64,000 nt of DNA from positions 2,978,115 to 3,042,114 of the forward strand of contig JAMWFC010000082.1 in assembly GCA_027475525.1 (NCBI GenBank), in the 5' to 3' direction. Below are positions 45,865-57,850 of this stretch, piece after piece. The translations under genes and the position numbers were made by a program. Position 1 is the first letter of the stretch. Every line of letters begins with the position of its first letter. The notes below the pieces were generated by a model. It was not told where the DNA came from and made no database searches. It saw only the letters and a list, made by a program, of their open reading frames with translations. Source of the DNA: Macrolepiota albuminosa (Eukaryota; Basidiomycota; Agaricomycetes; Agaricales; Agaricaceae).

Positions 45865-46644
45865 TGTCAGATTCTGCTGAGTCGGAGGCTTTCTGAGAAA
45901 GCAATGCCCTTACAAGGCAGACTTGATCTACGGATACTTGGGTGTCTGGAACTCCAGGGCTAGGACTCCGGGGTTCAAGATGTGGACAGGGAGTTCTCCC
46001 GGGGAAAGGGACTTGATCCAGGAATGTTGGGGTTAGAGGCTGTGGGTTGGGTAGGGGTCGAGTCAAGAACCAGGAGTTCTAAGACAAGACCAAGTTAATA
46101 AATTGTAAGTCGCAAAGTGCATACCAAATTTAGAGCATGCAGTTATTCAAGCGTGCTAGTCAAAGCGTGCCAGTCAGCGCATACCAGTCAAGCAAAGGGA
46201 CATGCAACAATTCAAGTTAATATCAAAACTAGCGAATACAACGGGGAACTACACTATAAGTACTACAGGGCTGGGTCTGGGTCTCTGGGGTTCCGGGGTG
46301 TCTGGGATAAGTTCCGGGAGGCATTGAGTAGCGGGAGGGGAACTGTATACTGGGATTGTGTGTGTGGGGCATGCAATCAATTGGCACAGAGGGAATCGTG
46401 ATGCATGATGCATGATGGCCCAGAAGTGGGTAGCGCAATCCAATCATTGATCATGGTTTGATGGCGGTGGATCCCAGGATCCGTGATGCGGGTTGCTGAG
46501 GTGCTGGGTGATGGCAGCCTTTGATGCATATGATGGCGATGTTGGTAGTCGTGATGGCAGGGTGTGTTTGTGGGGTTGGAGAGAGGGTTCCAGATGGGGT
46601 TCCAGGGGTGTCCCAGGGTGGGCCTGGAAGGGGGGGTCGTGACA
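45865..46644 (-). repeat. Gypsy A 5' LTR
   Basis: 780 bp, plus-strand start TGTCAGATTCTGC and end GTCGTGACA. Confidence 0.93.
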
Positions 46645-46649
46645 ACTCC

Positions 46650-47394
46650 ATTTGACCCAGAAGTTTGTCTTTCAAAGGCTGGTGGTTCTTCATCTCCTGA
46701 GAAAATAGAAGAAAAGTCTCCACATACCATTGCTTTTGCTGTCAGCATCTTTTGTCAATTCAATGTAAACTCTAGCCTGAAATACTGGAAGGTGGTTAAG
46801 CATCTTATGCATTATATTAGAGGCACACTTAATTACAGAATTGAATATTTCACCTCAGCTGCTCTACTTTCTTCCTTTTCTTTGCTTACACTGATGCTGA
46901 CCATGGGAGAAACTCTGACAATGGCTGTTTGACCTCAGGCTCCATGCTCATGATAGCTGGCAGTGTCGTCAGCTAGATGTCAAAATTACAGTCAATTGTT
47001 GCGCTTTCAAGCACCAAGGCTGAATTTGTGGCTGCAAGCAAAACAGGTCGTAAGTTATGCTGGTTGAGGAATTTCCTTGCTGATATTGGCATGCCTCAAT
47101 CTGTAGCCTCTGTCTTCAACATCAACAATCAATTTGCAATTTCAGTCTTTAAACACCCTGAACACATGAGTTGCCTTAAACACCTTGGTTGTCATTAGTT
47201 CAGGTTATGACAGGCTGTCAACAATGGAAAAATCAAACCTATATATATTCCTACTAAGGCTATGGTTGCTGACCTGCTCACCAAGACTCTCCAACACAAT
47301 GCTGTCAATAATCTCTGCCAAAAGATAAGTATTGTTGGAGAATTCTTGAACAAGAACTTCAGTGACTTTCTGTAGGCATTCTGTCAGGTGGGAG
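46650..47394 (+). pseudogene. Copia RNase H and 3' end, continued after gypsy A
   Basis: Motifs YIRGTLNYRIEYF, GCLTSGSMLMIAG, SKLQSIVALSSTKAEFVAAS and NLLADIG-like WLRNFLADIGMPQS, as in the Ty1/copia RNase H. The stretch AGGTGGGAG just before the 3' LTR is the polypurine tract. It follows the RT part that ends at 35212. Confidence 0.88.
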
Positions 47395-47577
47395 TATTGC
47401 TAGAGTGCCAGAAAGCCCATTTAAATAATCAGTAACATATAATTACAAGTAGTTTTTTAATCACCCAGAGTTTTTTGGTTTCTTAGTTTTACCAACTACT
47501 GAACTAAGACTCCAGTTGTCACTGTTGGATTCTCTTTAAGTGTCTAGTCTACATCTCTGTTTTAGCTGGTCTCAACA
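47395..47577 (+). repeat. Copia 3' LTR
   Basis: 183 bp; the first bases are TATTGC where the 5' LTR has TGTTGC. Confidence 0.9.
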
Positions 47578-48851
47578 AGAAGATCTCTAAGCAAGGAGTT
47601 CAGAGTCTTCATGATGCAATTGAATACCAAAAGCAAGAATATATCCTATGACTAAACACTGAAAACCACCCCAATCCTGACCATGATCTACACAGATAGG
47701 TCATGCTCTAAAAATGGGAATAGAATAGCAGCTGCTGGCACAGAAGTCTGGTTTGAATATGAAGATCCAAGGAACTGGGCAATCAGGCTGCCACAATACA
47801 TAGCCCAAATCAATAATGTGGGAGAAACAGTTGCTATCATAGGAGTGGTGTGATCAGTCTCTGATACTCAATTGATACTAATCAAGAGCAACTCACAGAT
47901 TACTATAGACAACCTGACAAAGTTACCTGGAAAAAGAGAAGATGAAATAGTGATATTCTAAGATCCCTGATTGCCCTCCTCTGTAAGAGGCAGGAGATAA
48001 CTCTCTTTGAAAAAGTTAGGGCACATGCAGGCATAGAAGTAAACAAGGAGGCTGATCTTTTGACAAATTAAGAAGCAAAGAAAGATACATCAGACTACAT
48101 AGACCTTTGCATCTCAGAGAGATATGATATATCAGACATGAAGCTCACAAAGATAACACAGGCCCTTAGAAGTCCACATGACTCCAGAAAGAAGAGGCAC
48201 AGTAACAAATCTGGATAATACATGCTAGGCCACAAAAGAGAGATCAGGAGCCTTACTACCAGACCAAGTGATCTGGAAGTCTTTAAGAAACAAGATCCTG
48301 TTGAAGGAAATCAGGAATTTCCTGTGAAAAAGTATGCACAACACATACAAGATAGTGAGGTACTAGGATAATATCCCAGGCTTTGAACACCCCAAGTGCA
48401 GAATGGAAGAGTCTCTAGACCACATGCTCACCAAATGCAAAGTCTTAGGGCAGAAGCTTGTCTGGGGCTTCATATGGACAATACTAGAGAAGAGAAATCT
48501 CACATATATAAAATCCACACTGGGAGACATCCTTGGATGCACAATGAAGAAGGCACTGGAGAAAGGAGGTTTAGAACAATAATCCTGTCTGAAGCTGCAC
48601 ACACAATATAGAAGGCAAGATGTGAGTGGCATATAACAAGAGAAGCCAACTCAGAATGTATCTTGAATAAAAGAGAAATGACAATAAGAATAAGGGCTGC
48701 ACTTAGAAGGAAAATTAAATGAGATTGCTTGGCAATGGATGCAAAGAGCTTCAGTAGAAAAGTGGTCAAGTCTGATGTCATCAGGAAGACATGGAAGAAC
48801 TTCATGCCAGAAGGATCAACACTGCTCTAGTTGTGGAGGAAGATTACCACT
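47578..48851 (+). pseudogene. LINE, RNase H and C-terminal part
   Basis: After the AGAAG duplication the LINE frame resumes (TIR joined to RSLSKEFRVF). MIYTDRSCSKNGNRIAAAGT is the RNase H start, with the usual DGS as DRS. The C-terminal part has HPKCRMEESLDHMLTKCKVL, probably a zinc-binding end. Stops and frameshifts are frequent. Confidence 0.85.
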
Positions 48852-49026
48852 TGTAATGGAGCATCACACTTGTTACAAGCATCAACAACACTATTAGTAG
48901 ACAGTAGAGTATTATATAAGACAACATCTTGTATTTACTCTAGTTTTAGTCAAATCTGATATAGCAGTTTGATTTAACACTGTGCAATCCACACAAGAAC
49001 GTTCTAGCTCATAATCAACGGTTACA
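48852..49026 (+). repeat. LTR family C copy, no TSD found
   Basis: TGTAATGGAGCATC to GGTTACA, similar along its length to the solo LTR at 7208-7371. The flanks differ (CCACT and TTTTT), so this may be one end of a larger element or a rearranged copy. Confidence 0.65.
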
Positions 49027-49099
49027 TTTTTTTAAATATTCTGCTATTGGCTTTTGACTCTAGGCTTGTAACTGACTAGGCAACTCATCAAAAAACTCT

Positions 49100-50520
49100 C
49101 ATTCTGTTGGCATCATGTTGAAAATGCGCTTTCATGACTGGCTCTCTTGATCTAGACCCTCCCTTTCCAGATACAGGTGATCTACCTGTGTCTCAAGCTG
49201 TGAAGATGCAAGCTGCATCTACTTACCAGCCCCCACTAAAGTGGGATGAAAAGTTACCTCATGATACTAGTGCAAGCTTTGAAATGCCAGGTGGGCTATC
49301 TGTGTTATGCCACTAAAGTGGGATGAAAAGTTACCTCATGATACTAGTGCAAGCTTTGAAATGCCAGGTGGGCTATCTGTGTTATGATAATGTCTATCAT
49401 GAGACCTGGTGGTAAACCAGGAGAGAGATCTGCAGTCTCAGGAGTGTTGCTACCAGCAAGCCAGATGCCTTCATTGATGTACCTGGTATTGTCTGAGAGC
49501 TCATCAGCTCAGTCCAAAGGTCAACCAGACCTTACACAGTATTTGGAGCTGGTGCAAGGCAGCGCTTTTGTGTACAGCACCCCATTCCAGACTGCTCCAA
49601 CTAAGCGGCATTTGGAGTATGTAGTGGACACTGCCACTGGACTAGGACAGTCATTGTTGATAATATATGCACAGCAACAAGGACCAGCAATAAGGGTCAG
49701 CAGGAAGGACAACAATGTTGTATGGCCAGGGAAGGTGCTGTTGGCACCTAAAGACCAGGAGTTGCTTGAAGAGGTCAGTAAACAGCTGCAGGTGAGGCAT
49801 GAAGGCCTCAGAAAAACTCTGGATTTAAAGTCTGAACTGGACTCCTCAGACAATGAGGAGAGTGAGAGGTTGCATTAGACCTTGTATATTTAGTTACAGC
49901 TGATGTTGGACCAATATCCATTGGTCGCTAAAGAATCAATGCAAAAGTGTCTGCAGCTTTATATAGTAAAGCATTTACAGTTATTAGCTGCTAGGAGCTA
50001 CAATGTACCTCATGCAGATTCAACAGAATATACAATATATTGAATTATTTGTGCATATTTTCAAATTCATAGTAGTGGAATACCTCAAGCACAAAGCAGT
50101 GCAAGGGTCAGCAGTCTCAACAGCCACTCCAGCCAGCTCAGCAGAATATGAAATGAGTGTGCACCAACAAGCGCCATTGATTGCAGATGCAATGGAATTG
50201 CTAAATGCACCTTGTCAGACAAACAAGTCTCAGCAGAACTATATTAGGTATCAGAACACTGCAAATTATCAATGCAATGTAAGCAAAGTGCCTCAACAGG
50301 CATTGTCTGAAGTAGAGACTATGACAATAACTCTAGCAGAGCCAGAAGTTCCAATTGCTATGCAAGAGGTTAAGACATCTCAAAAGCAGGTTATCTTCAA
50401 AGAAGAGGTGGATGAGGTCCACATTCTTGAGAAGCAAATGCAACCACAATATGTAGCACAATGCATCCATTTGGTAGACAATTGGAATGAATGTGTCAAT
50501 TACTAGAGAATGCACAACCA
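49100..50520 (+). pseudogene. Retroelement-like ORFs upstream of a gag, unidentified
   Basis: Three plus-strand frames (49134-49316, 49384-49878, 50003-50506). The first contains PPLKWDEKLPHD, like LLPKWDETKPCE in the gag at 57976, which suggests a gag N-terminus. The second (TKRHLEYVVDTATGLGQSLL, acidic C-terminus) and third (Gln/Glu-rich, FKEEVDEVHILEKQ) are not recognised. A 77-bp duplication lies at 49233. Confidence 0.4.
49233..49386. repeat. 77-bp tandem duplication (probable assembly seam 7)
   Basis: Copies start at 49233 and 49310. Confidence 0.95.
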
Positions 50521-50560
50521 GGATTTGTGCAATTATAGCAAGTTGTTAATTGATGACTAG

Positions 50561-51051
50561 TGTAAGGACAACCTCTAAAAGCTGTGGCTCAGTCACACAG
50601 CTGGCAGAGGGAGATTCAAAGTGGATTAGAGTATGTACTGACAATATCATAATAACTACTCATCTGGCAGAGGGAGATCCAAAGAAAACAAGTCTAGGGA
50701 TTCTCTATGCCAGGTTGGATGCTTCTGGGGCCTCTGAAGCATGGGAAACAACTGTACAGTACAACAAAACCTTAAAAACTCAAAAATTGCCTATACAAAC
50801 AATTGCACAAATAAGGGGCAAACTCTGGCAAACTCTGGCTTATGTAAGTGGTCTGGAAGTGGTGCTGAGGGGCCCACACTTGTCTGAATGGTAGCTAAAG
50901 AACCAGAGCACCTCAAGGGCTGAGAGTAGTACTAACAGATAGTGTTGAAAGAATAGAAACAGTAAAATGAAATAATGTCAGAAGAAATAAGAGAATGAAT
51001 GAAGGGAGAGTGAAAAGATAAGGAGTGAGAAAAGGAAGAAATGAGGTGACA
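50561..51051 (-). repeat. LTR family B copy without matching TSD
   Basis: TGTAAGGACAACC to GAGGTGACA; about 8 bp near the end are missing relative to other copies. The flanks are ACTAG and GTGGA. It is either one end of a rearranged element or a copy whose flank was lost. Confidence 0.75.
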
Positions 51052-51059
51052 GTGGAGGT

Positions 51060-53170
51060 CATGATTGTAGACAGAACAATCAAGATGATAATAATTGTTG
51101 TAATGGTGGCAGGCTGGCTGGTAGACCACTAGCAAATCAAGAAGTGAGGCAACAGCCTACCCCATGACTAGAAAGAATGGCCAATGAACACTTGTTTTGC
51201 AGTCCTTGGACATCCTCAATGCCCACCTCTTATGATTTGTGTGAAAATACACCTAGAATAAATGAGGCAGTATGTATCCATATGGATCATATGCATAACT
51301 GCCTCACTTGTCTGGTAGATGACTCTCTTGGAGTCAGGTTTAAGTTGCCTGCAGAGATAAGTTCCTGCAAATCTGATGGTAAGCACATATGTGCATATGC
51401 TGGAGGGCATAGGTTCTCACAGCTAGAGGACTGGGCCATGGATGTCTGCTACCACCTGACAGCCTACTGCTATGGTGGCAATGACATGGACCAGGAAAGA
51501 ATATTTGTACTATACAAATTCATGGAAGAAGAGGCACAGAATTGGTTTTGTTGTCATGTATTCCACATCAATCACAATAAATCACATTGAATGTTTAAGG
51601 GGGTCCTGATAGAACTATATAATTATTTTTTCAATGCTGCAACAATGCAGAAAGCTTGTGACACCTTCAGGAAGGCAGTGTACAATGCTAAAACTGATAT
51701 TCAGACATTCTATGATGACCTGGTGGGTCATGCACAGAATATGGCCAGACAAATACATGATTAGAGAGACATTCCTGGATAGAATACCAGCAGATATGAG
51801 GAGGGCATTGATATGCAATGACAATTTGTCTCCAGAGACCAATACAGTGACTGAATTCTTGGCATACATCATTAGATATAAGCAGTCAACTTGGACTGCA
51901 AATCATTATGAGCAGCATAGCTCATGCTAAGGACTAGTTAACCATCAAGCAGTGAAGGTAGGAACTTTCCTGGCCAAACAGTCAGAAATAGAAAAGAATT
52001 GCAATCTACAATTTGTTGTTTGTAAAACAATTCCTGTAGGCCAATGGCCTAGACTGAGATCTGCTGAATATCTGCCAGCAAAAGATAGTCAACCCTATTT
52101 GAGTCAAAATCAAGTAGCAGCTAGAGAAGATCTAGCACCTGTAGCATGTATGATAAGCAAACCCAATGTGGTTTCAGGAGCAGCCCAAAGAAGGCCTGCA
52201 GGAGACTCTAAAAGGTGCTACAACTGTAGGAGGGTTGGGCATTTTGCTAAGGAGTGTTCTGCTCCTCCCAAGGCACATATCCATGCAGCCCATACAGCCA
52301 CAGCTCTGAGTGATGTTGCTAGTGACAACAAAGACAAAGAAGTCATTGAGGAGACTGAGAAAGAACTGCAGGAAGTGGCTGATGGCTTGGAAGTGGATGA
52401 CACTGAAAGCGTCTATATTGATGGCAACAAATACATTGCAGTGGATGTGTACAACAGTGACTACTACATTTGTGATGACAAGGATAAACACTTGTTTGCA
52501 CTGACAGAGTGCTAGAGAAATCAACATGTCCGGATGAGATGCATAACTCTGCAGAAAGCAACTAATAAGTTGCAGCAGCCTTATTATACTCCTGAGGAGA
52601 AGGAGTGCTTGGTCACCTATGTCAATATCAATAGATATCCAGCCTGGATGTTGTGGGACTCAGAGAGTAATACTATGGGCATAACACCCCAGTTTGATCA
52701 TGTTAACATGATACATATTCATGAGTTGGAAGAGCCATTAATGCTCCAGCTAGAAACCATAAAGAGTTGCACCATGGTGCAATTTGGCACTGAGGTGAAG
52801 ATAAAGACATCAGAGACATCAATGAAGGAGTATGTGGAGATAGCAAATTTTGATTGCTACAACATAATTATTAGTACACTATTTATGTGTAAAAATAGGG
52901 TGTCCCTGGACTTTGTGAACAACATGGTCATTGTGAATGGTACACCTATAAAGACAGAGAAAGTAGTGTTGCATGACACAAATAGATGCCTATGGCATTA
53001 TTATGCAACAGAGTCCTACTGAATAGTCTACCAATAGACTTGCCAGCAATTCTGATATCAGAGGAAGAGTTTCAGAGAATTCTAGAGAAGAGAAAGCAGC
53101 CAGCCATGGCTGCTGTGTATAATCTTAGAAAGCCTGTTCAGGCTAAATAACAGAGGAATAGATGTGATAA
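51060..53170 (+). pseudogene. Gypsy D gag and protease
   Basis: Gag N-terminal and capsid-like parts at 51177-51930 (FSQLEDWAMDVCYHL, IQTFYDDLVGHAQNMA, RRALICNDNLSPETNTVTEF). Zinc knuckle CYNCRRVGHFAKEC (CX2CX4HX4C) near 52215-52260, followed by an acidic stretch. Protease at 52590-53022 has AWMLWDSESNTMGITPQF, where DSG is DSE, and NFDCYNIIISTLFMCKNRVS. The frame from 51952 to 53022 is broken only a few times. RT of the same kind follows near 56 kb after other insertions. Confidence 0.8.
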
Positions 53171-53670
53171 ACATAGGGTAGAGCTGCTAGAATGCTAGCT
53201 GACTAGCTCTTGGATGAAAGTAGAAGATCTTGTCAAGGACAAGGTGTATAGTACAGTGAAAACTGTGGGGAGCACATGATTGCTATGGGATCAATCAGTG
53301 CCTTGACCAGAAATGCAATGGGTATACTGTAGCTGCATATATTGAGGCAACTGTCATGCATAACACAGGCTTGGTTGCATTTCTAAAAACTAAGCTTGTC
53401 ACACATAACAACAATGTGGTTGCTTCAACAAACTGCATGATATATATATGGTCAAAAATTTTGGAAAAAATAGCAGAAATTCTTAAATTTATTCCTCATC
53501 AACACTACCATCATCTACACTCAGTAAATTATAGAAGTTTCAAGAGTGTCATGAATAATAGCATCCAATAGAATATCTGTATTGTCATCTGCAAAATAGT
53601 TGATATCGGCCTCTATTAATTACAGTAACTTATTGATTCTTTCAATGCCTTCAACTGTCCCAAGCTGAGC
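53171..53670. other. Gypsy D pol linker, decayed
   Basis: Short broken frames with LVKDRVYSTVKTVGS-type strings continue from the protease; a possible RT linker. No domain can be assigned. Confidence 0.35.
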
Positions 53671-54244
53671 ATGAATTTCATTACATTTATGAAGCTGGAG
53701 GAAACTGATGACAACCAAGTGGATATCCCTAATCTATTCATTAGTGACTCTGACTTAGATAGAGGGTATTCCTTCTTTGTTCATTGTGGCAGATGGCAAG
53801 ATGGAAGACAAATCTTTGCCACCTTTGTTCATTTTTGCAGAAGAGGAGACAGAAGAGGATTCTTTGCCACCTTTGTTCATTCCTGTGGAAGAGGAGATGG
53901 AAGAGGATTCTTTGCTGCCTTTGTTCATTCCTGCAGAAGAGGAGACAAAAGACAATGATTTGCTCCCTTTGTTCATTCCTGCAGAAGAGGAGATCAATGA
54001 CAATTCTTTGCCACCTCTATTCATTGTTGGTGAAGGAGCAGAAGGACTAACAGCAATTGAGACCATGGTGGCCAGTGACAGCGGACAAATGGAAGTCTGG
54101 AGTGGCAGACATATGGCAACTGAGGACAAAGAAAACCTTCTACCACTATTTGTTATGACAGCAGAAGAGACAGATGGAGGCATGGCAGCCAATGATGAAG
54201 AAAATCTTCTACTGCTTTTTGATGTAACGGCTCTTCAATCCTAG
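53671..54244 (+). pseudogene. Acidic tandem-repeat protein ORF
   Basis: A unit of about 17-19 residues with the core DSLPPLFIPAEEE is repeated at least seven times in the frame 53777-54244, and two more units lie upstream in another frame (DIPNLFISDSD, GIPSLFIVADG), so one frameshift breaks the ORF. The DNA unit is about 54 bp. The product would be highly acidic with regularly spaced hydrophobic PLF clusters. I do not recognise it. It sits within gypsy D remains but is not a known gag or pol domain. Confidence 0.5.
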
Positions 54245-54870
54245 TCTTTCCCCTTCCAACAATCTCCTTCTCCAAGCCTACCTACTGGTAACAATGTCCA
54301 GGAGTAGAAGAAATATGAGACACATATGACTCGATGTAAGGATAAGAGAAGAATTAACAAATTGTATCAACAATGTGAGTTATAATTTGGCACTGGTAAT
54401 TATAGTTCATTTATTTCAACAAAATAAGAATTTTGCTCTGAAGCAAAACATGGTTGATATAGGCCCATTGGCCCTTTTAATCAAGCTGATCATACTAATG
54501 ATGTGTCCATTGATATGTCAGAGTCACTCTGACCATCTTCATTGTCATGCCTGATAGCAAACTATGAAGACATCATACTTACCAGACCTTAGGGGCCATA
54601 TACATCAAATAACTTTGCATTTTTGACAGCAGACTATCTGCTTGATAAGGATTTCTTTTATTCAGATACATTACATGGATCTAATGAAGAGGAGGAATAC
54701 ACATCAGACGAGTAATTTAATCGTTAGTTACTATAATTCATAGCTTTTTTGTTGGTTATTTTTTGTTAAAATTAACTGTCCCATTGTGCCAGTAACAAAT
54801 CTATTATAAATCTGTTTGATCTGTTATGCCATTCTCATGGACATAAAAAACCACACATTATTTAACAATT
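54245..54870. other. No supported gene
   Basis: Short open stretches only, one with an acidic end (SNEEEEYTSDE at about 54690) that may belong to the same decayed gene as the repeat ORF. Confidence 0.35.
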
Positions 54871-56010
54871 ACACAAGGAGAACTCGAACCCTTCAATTGT
54901 GCACTAGAAGGAATATAAACTGACAATATTCTGCTAGACCATAGAACATTGTAAATAAAATTACAACCTTACTTTATTTATCATACTGTGTAGTAAATAA
55001 CAATTAGCTAAGCAAGTCAAAAATTACTGACAGTCCAACATTAATGCACTAGTGGAAGTCAAACCTGCCTACTACAAGATATAAAGAATACCAATTGTAA
55101 GTAATCCACTACATCACAAATGCTTACTGTACAGGCTATGATGTAAATCAGTCTAATATTCTGCTACACTCCATGGTTTTCCTTTTTCCTGTATACTTTT
55201 ATAGTGTAAATAAATATCAGTCTAATATTGTCAATTTAATACAGATGAACTAGTTGCAGTAAATTCTTTGATTTGTCCATGTACAGAATACCACTTCAGC
55301 AGACCCCTTTCATCTCTGTCAATTTACTACAAGTAAAAATTGATAATACTATCTATTCAAATTCTGTATGGGTCTATTTGTGCACTACATATACATCGTC
55401 CTAACTTGTAGTAAGTGCCTGTGATACAATGAAATGTTGATAAATTGATATTTCATATTGTGCACAAGAGGCGAGTTTGACTTCTGCTAGTGCACATTAT
55501 ATAATAGCAGCAGGCCGCTGATGTCCGCTAGTATTATTAATTTGATCCATTTAAAACTCCAGAGATTTCTGCAGAGAGATAGGATAGATGAGTTTGTGCA
55601 TGTGATAAGTTGATGATATACTGTGGCTGCCTATCTTTGTGCTGGTCTTTGTAAAAAAAAATAGCTAGCCAGGGTATATCGTTACTTGTTATGTGCGCTG
55701 CAATAAATACATGTGCAAATTCTTTCATCCTATCTTTTTTCAATAATTTCTAGAGTTTTAAACAAATCAAGTTAATAATGCTAGCAAGCCAATGAACAGA
55801 TATTTTACTGGGGCTATTAAAATATTTGTTATTTTTATACAGGACCGTCTACTAGCATCATTTAAGTTGATTTGTTCAAAACTCTAAAAATTACTGATAT
55901 GATAAGAGTAGCAAGGATGCAACCAGTTGTAAGGTTGAACCCAGAAGATCTCACAGAAGAGCATGTACATTACATGCCTTATGAGAGCGATTCAAACCAA
56001 AGGCTCAGCC
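54870..56010. repeat. Cluster of tRNA-derived SINE-like units
   Basis: Several B-box-like strings occur: GGGTTCGAGTTCT (minus, near 54890), AGGTTTGACTTCC (minus, near 55058), GAGTTTGACTTCT (plus, near 55474) and GGTTTGAATCGC (minus, near 55993). Upstream of the second, TGATGTAGTGG fits an A box at tRNA-like distance. The units at 55048 and 55470 share gcactag-ggaagtcaaac in opposite orientation. None folds as a convincing functional tRNA by eye. Confidence 0.45.
55741..55898. repeat. Imperfect inverted-repeat element (foldback or MITE-like)
   Basis: Arms of about 44 bp, starting aataatttctagagtttt on the left and its near-complement on the right, flank about 70 bp. A third related arm lies at 55527-55575. 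Confidence 0.6.
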
Positions 56011-57500
56011 ATATATAGCATGCATATCAAAAGGGAAAAGTAAGGCTATGAGCTTTATAAAGGAAGATATTCCTCAATTGTGCCAGCAATCACAGCATGA
56101 GTTTGCTGATATTGTCAACAGAATAAAGAAGGAGCTTTCTCTATAGAGGTTAATCATGAGATTAATCTCATTGACAATAATAAGCAGTACAAGTACCACT
56201 TGCCTCACTGTCCGCAAGCACTGCAAGACCAGCTTTGTGAAAAAACAAATAGGTATATAAACACAAAGTGGTGGGAACCACAACCTGCTGTGTAAGCTGC
56301 ACCCCTACTTTGCATTCCTAAAAAGGATGGGACACTACAAACTGCATTGGATGTGCAACAGTGCAATGATAATACAGTTAAGAACATAATGCTCCTCCCA
56401 GACTAGAAAGTCATGTGAGGATGTCACTAAAGCAAAGTACAGATCAAAAATCGACTTAATAGACACATATAAACAGGTTCACATATGCAAAGAAGATATA
56501 CTGAAGATACTGTTTTTGTCTCTGATGGGGATATTTGTGAGCAATATCATGCAAATTAGTGACTGTAATGCACTAGCGACATTTCAGAGGTTAATGACCT
56601 CCATCTTCCAAGATGTAATTGAGAAGTTTATGCATCTCTATTTATACAATATATTCATCTTTTCAGATTCTATTGAGGAGCACAAGCAGCATCTATGAGT
56701 TGTATTTGAATGACTGTGTAAGGCAAGTCTCTACCTCAAATAGAAGAAGTGCAAGTTTTACGCACCTAGTATAGACTGTCTCGGTCATGTCATTGACAAG
56801 AAGGGTATCTACCTGGACACAGATAAACTCAATCAAATTTGAGAATGGTGTGCTCCATGCATATATAATGATATCCAGTGGTTTGTTGGATTAGTGAACT
56901 ATATTAGTAACTTTTTGCCAGATATCACAGCATACACTGGGCCACTGATGGCCATGACCCAGAATGGGTCCCTCTTTCATTGGAGACTGCTGCATCAGCA
57001 GTGCTTCAAAATGATTAAGCACATTTGTGCAAAGATACCAGTAATCTGGCCAATTGATTCACGCATCAACGAGCCCATTTGGCTCATATGCAGCACATCA
57101 AAAACAGGAGTTGGGGCCATGTTTAGCCAAGGTAAAACGTGGCAAACTTGCCAACCAGCAGGATTTATGTCTTGTAAGCTCACTGCTGCACAGTAGAACT
57201 ATGCAGTACACAAGTTAGAAACACTTGCTATCTTAGAAGCCTTTCTGAAGTGGAAGGATAAACTAATGGGATATAAGATCCATATCATCACAGATCACAA
57301 AGCACTTGAGTTTTTCAAAACTCAAGTGCATCTATTACCACAACAATGTAACTGGATTGACTACATGTTGCAATATTTCAAGAGCAATATTTGAGATGAT
57401 GTCTATGATGCGCATAACTATATCCAAGCAGACAGACGAATCAATCTGGAGAGCAAAGACTTGCCCTTGTATAGGTTCTATGAAATCAAGAAACATACAG
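55990..57500 (+). pseudogene. Gypsy D reverse transcriptase and RNase H
   Basis: RT pieces KIDLIDTYKQVHI, ATFQRLMTSIFQDVIEKF and CLGHVIDKKGIYLDTDKLN, then NYISNFLPDITAYTGPL, GVGAMFSQGKTW and IITDHKALEFFKTQ of RNase H. The catalytic box that should be YLDD reads YLYN (near 56640), so RT is dead. Integrase was not found downstream. Confidence 0.82.
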
Positions 57501-57511
57501 CCAAGTTACAT

Positions 57512-57850
57512 TGATAGGCTTCTACTTAGACTGAGTGCATCAAGAGACATTATAGGCCATCCAACACTTGACATACTGGAGACTCTAGTGACTAGTTTGG
57601 ATACAGAGCAGCCCTAGCTCTGTTGCTCTATTGCAGGACTTATCCATTTATCCTAATCACCAGTTACCAGGCCTTCAGCACACTTCATTCACTTATTTCA
57701 AGGACAAAGGAGGCTCAGAATATATAGCGCTAATACGATGGCAGGAGGGGGACTCTAATTAAACCCTGATTACTTTCAGAAGGGGTCAGCAGTAGGCACT
57801 GCCATTTGATGAGACACTTCAATCAGAAGTCTAAAACTGGAGACGGCGTT
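57512..57850 (+). repeat. Segment homologous to 60590-60935
   Basis: Both begin tgataggcttctact-ggactgag-gcatcaag and both end acttcaatcagaagtctaaa. Translated, both give a TSIRSLK-type end, so they are probably copies of the same retroelement coding segment or of an LTR with a fortuitous frame. Unidentified. Confidence 0.5.

Larger units (their letters stand above)
35213..46644 (-). mobile_element. Gypsy A: full-length Ty3/gypsy chromovirus, TSD ACTCC
   Basis: LTRs at 35213-35989 and 45865-46644. ACTCC lies at 35208-35212 and 46645-46649. Gag, protease, RT, RNase H, integrase and chromodomain follow each other on the minus strand, with a polypurine tract next to the 3' LTR. It has higher GC and fewer lesions than the copia and LINE that contain it. 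Five 77-bp duplications and a solo LTR B lie inside it, so its fine structure may be chimeric. Confidence 0.93.
31563..47577 (+). mobile_element. Ty1/copia element, TSD AGAAG, itself interrupted
   Basis: The LTRs 31563-31798 and 47395-47577 share ends TGTTGCTAGAG (TATTGC in the second) and GGTCTCAACA. AGAAG flanks both sides (31558-31562 and 47578-47582). Removing the element rejoins the LINE frame. The internal order is gag, integrase, RT and RNase H, as in Ty1/copia. It contains a solo LTR B at 33586 and gypsy A at 35213. Confidence 0.93.

Noticed and set aside
50561..51051. Complete solo LTR B insertion
   Set aside because: The flanking 5-mers ACTAG and GTGGA do not match and the end is shortened, so I list it only as a copy without a TSD.
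53755..54192. Minus-strand Ser-rich repeat ORF (SSSAGMNKGGKE-type units)
   Set aside because: It is the antisense of the acidic repeat; both are open because the repeat unit is free of stops, and the plus frame starts near the continuing upstream units.
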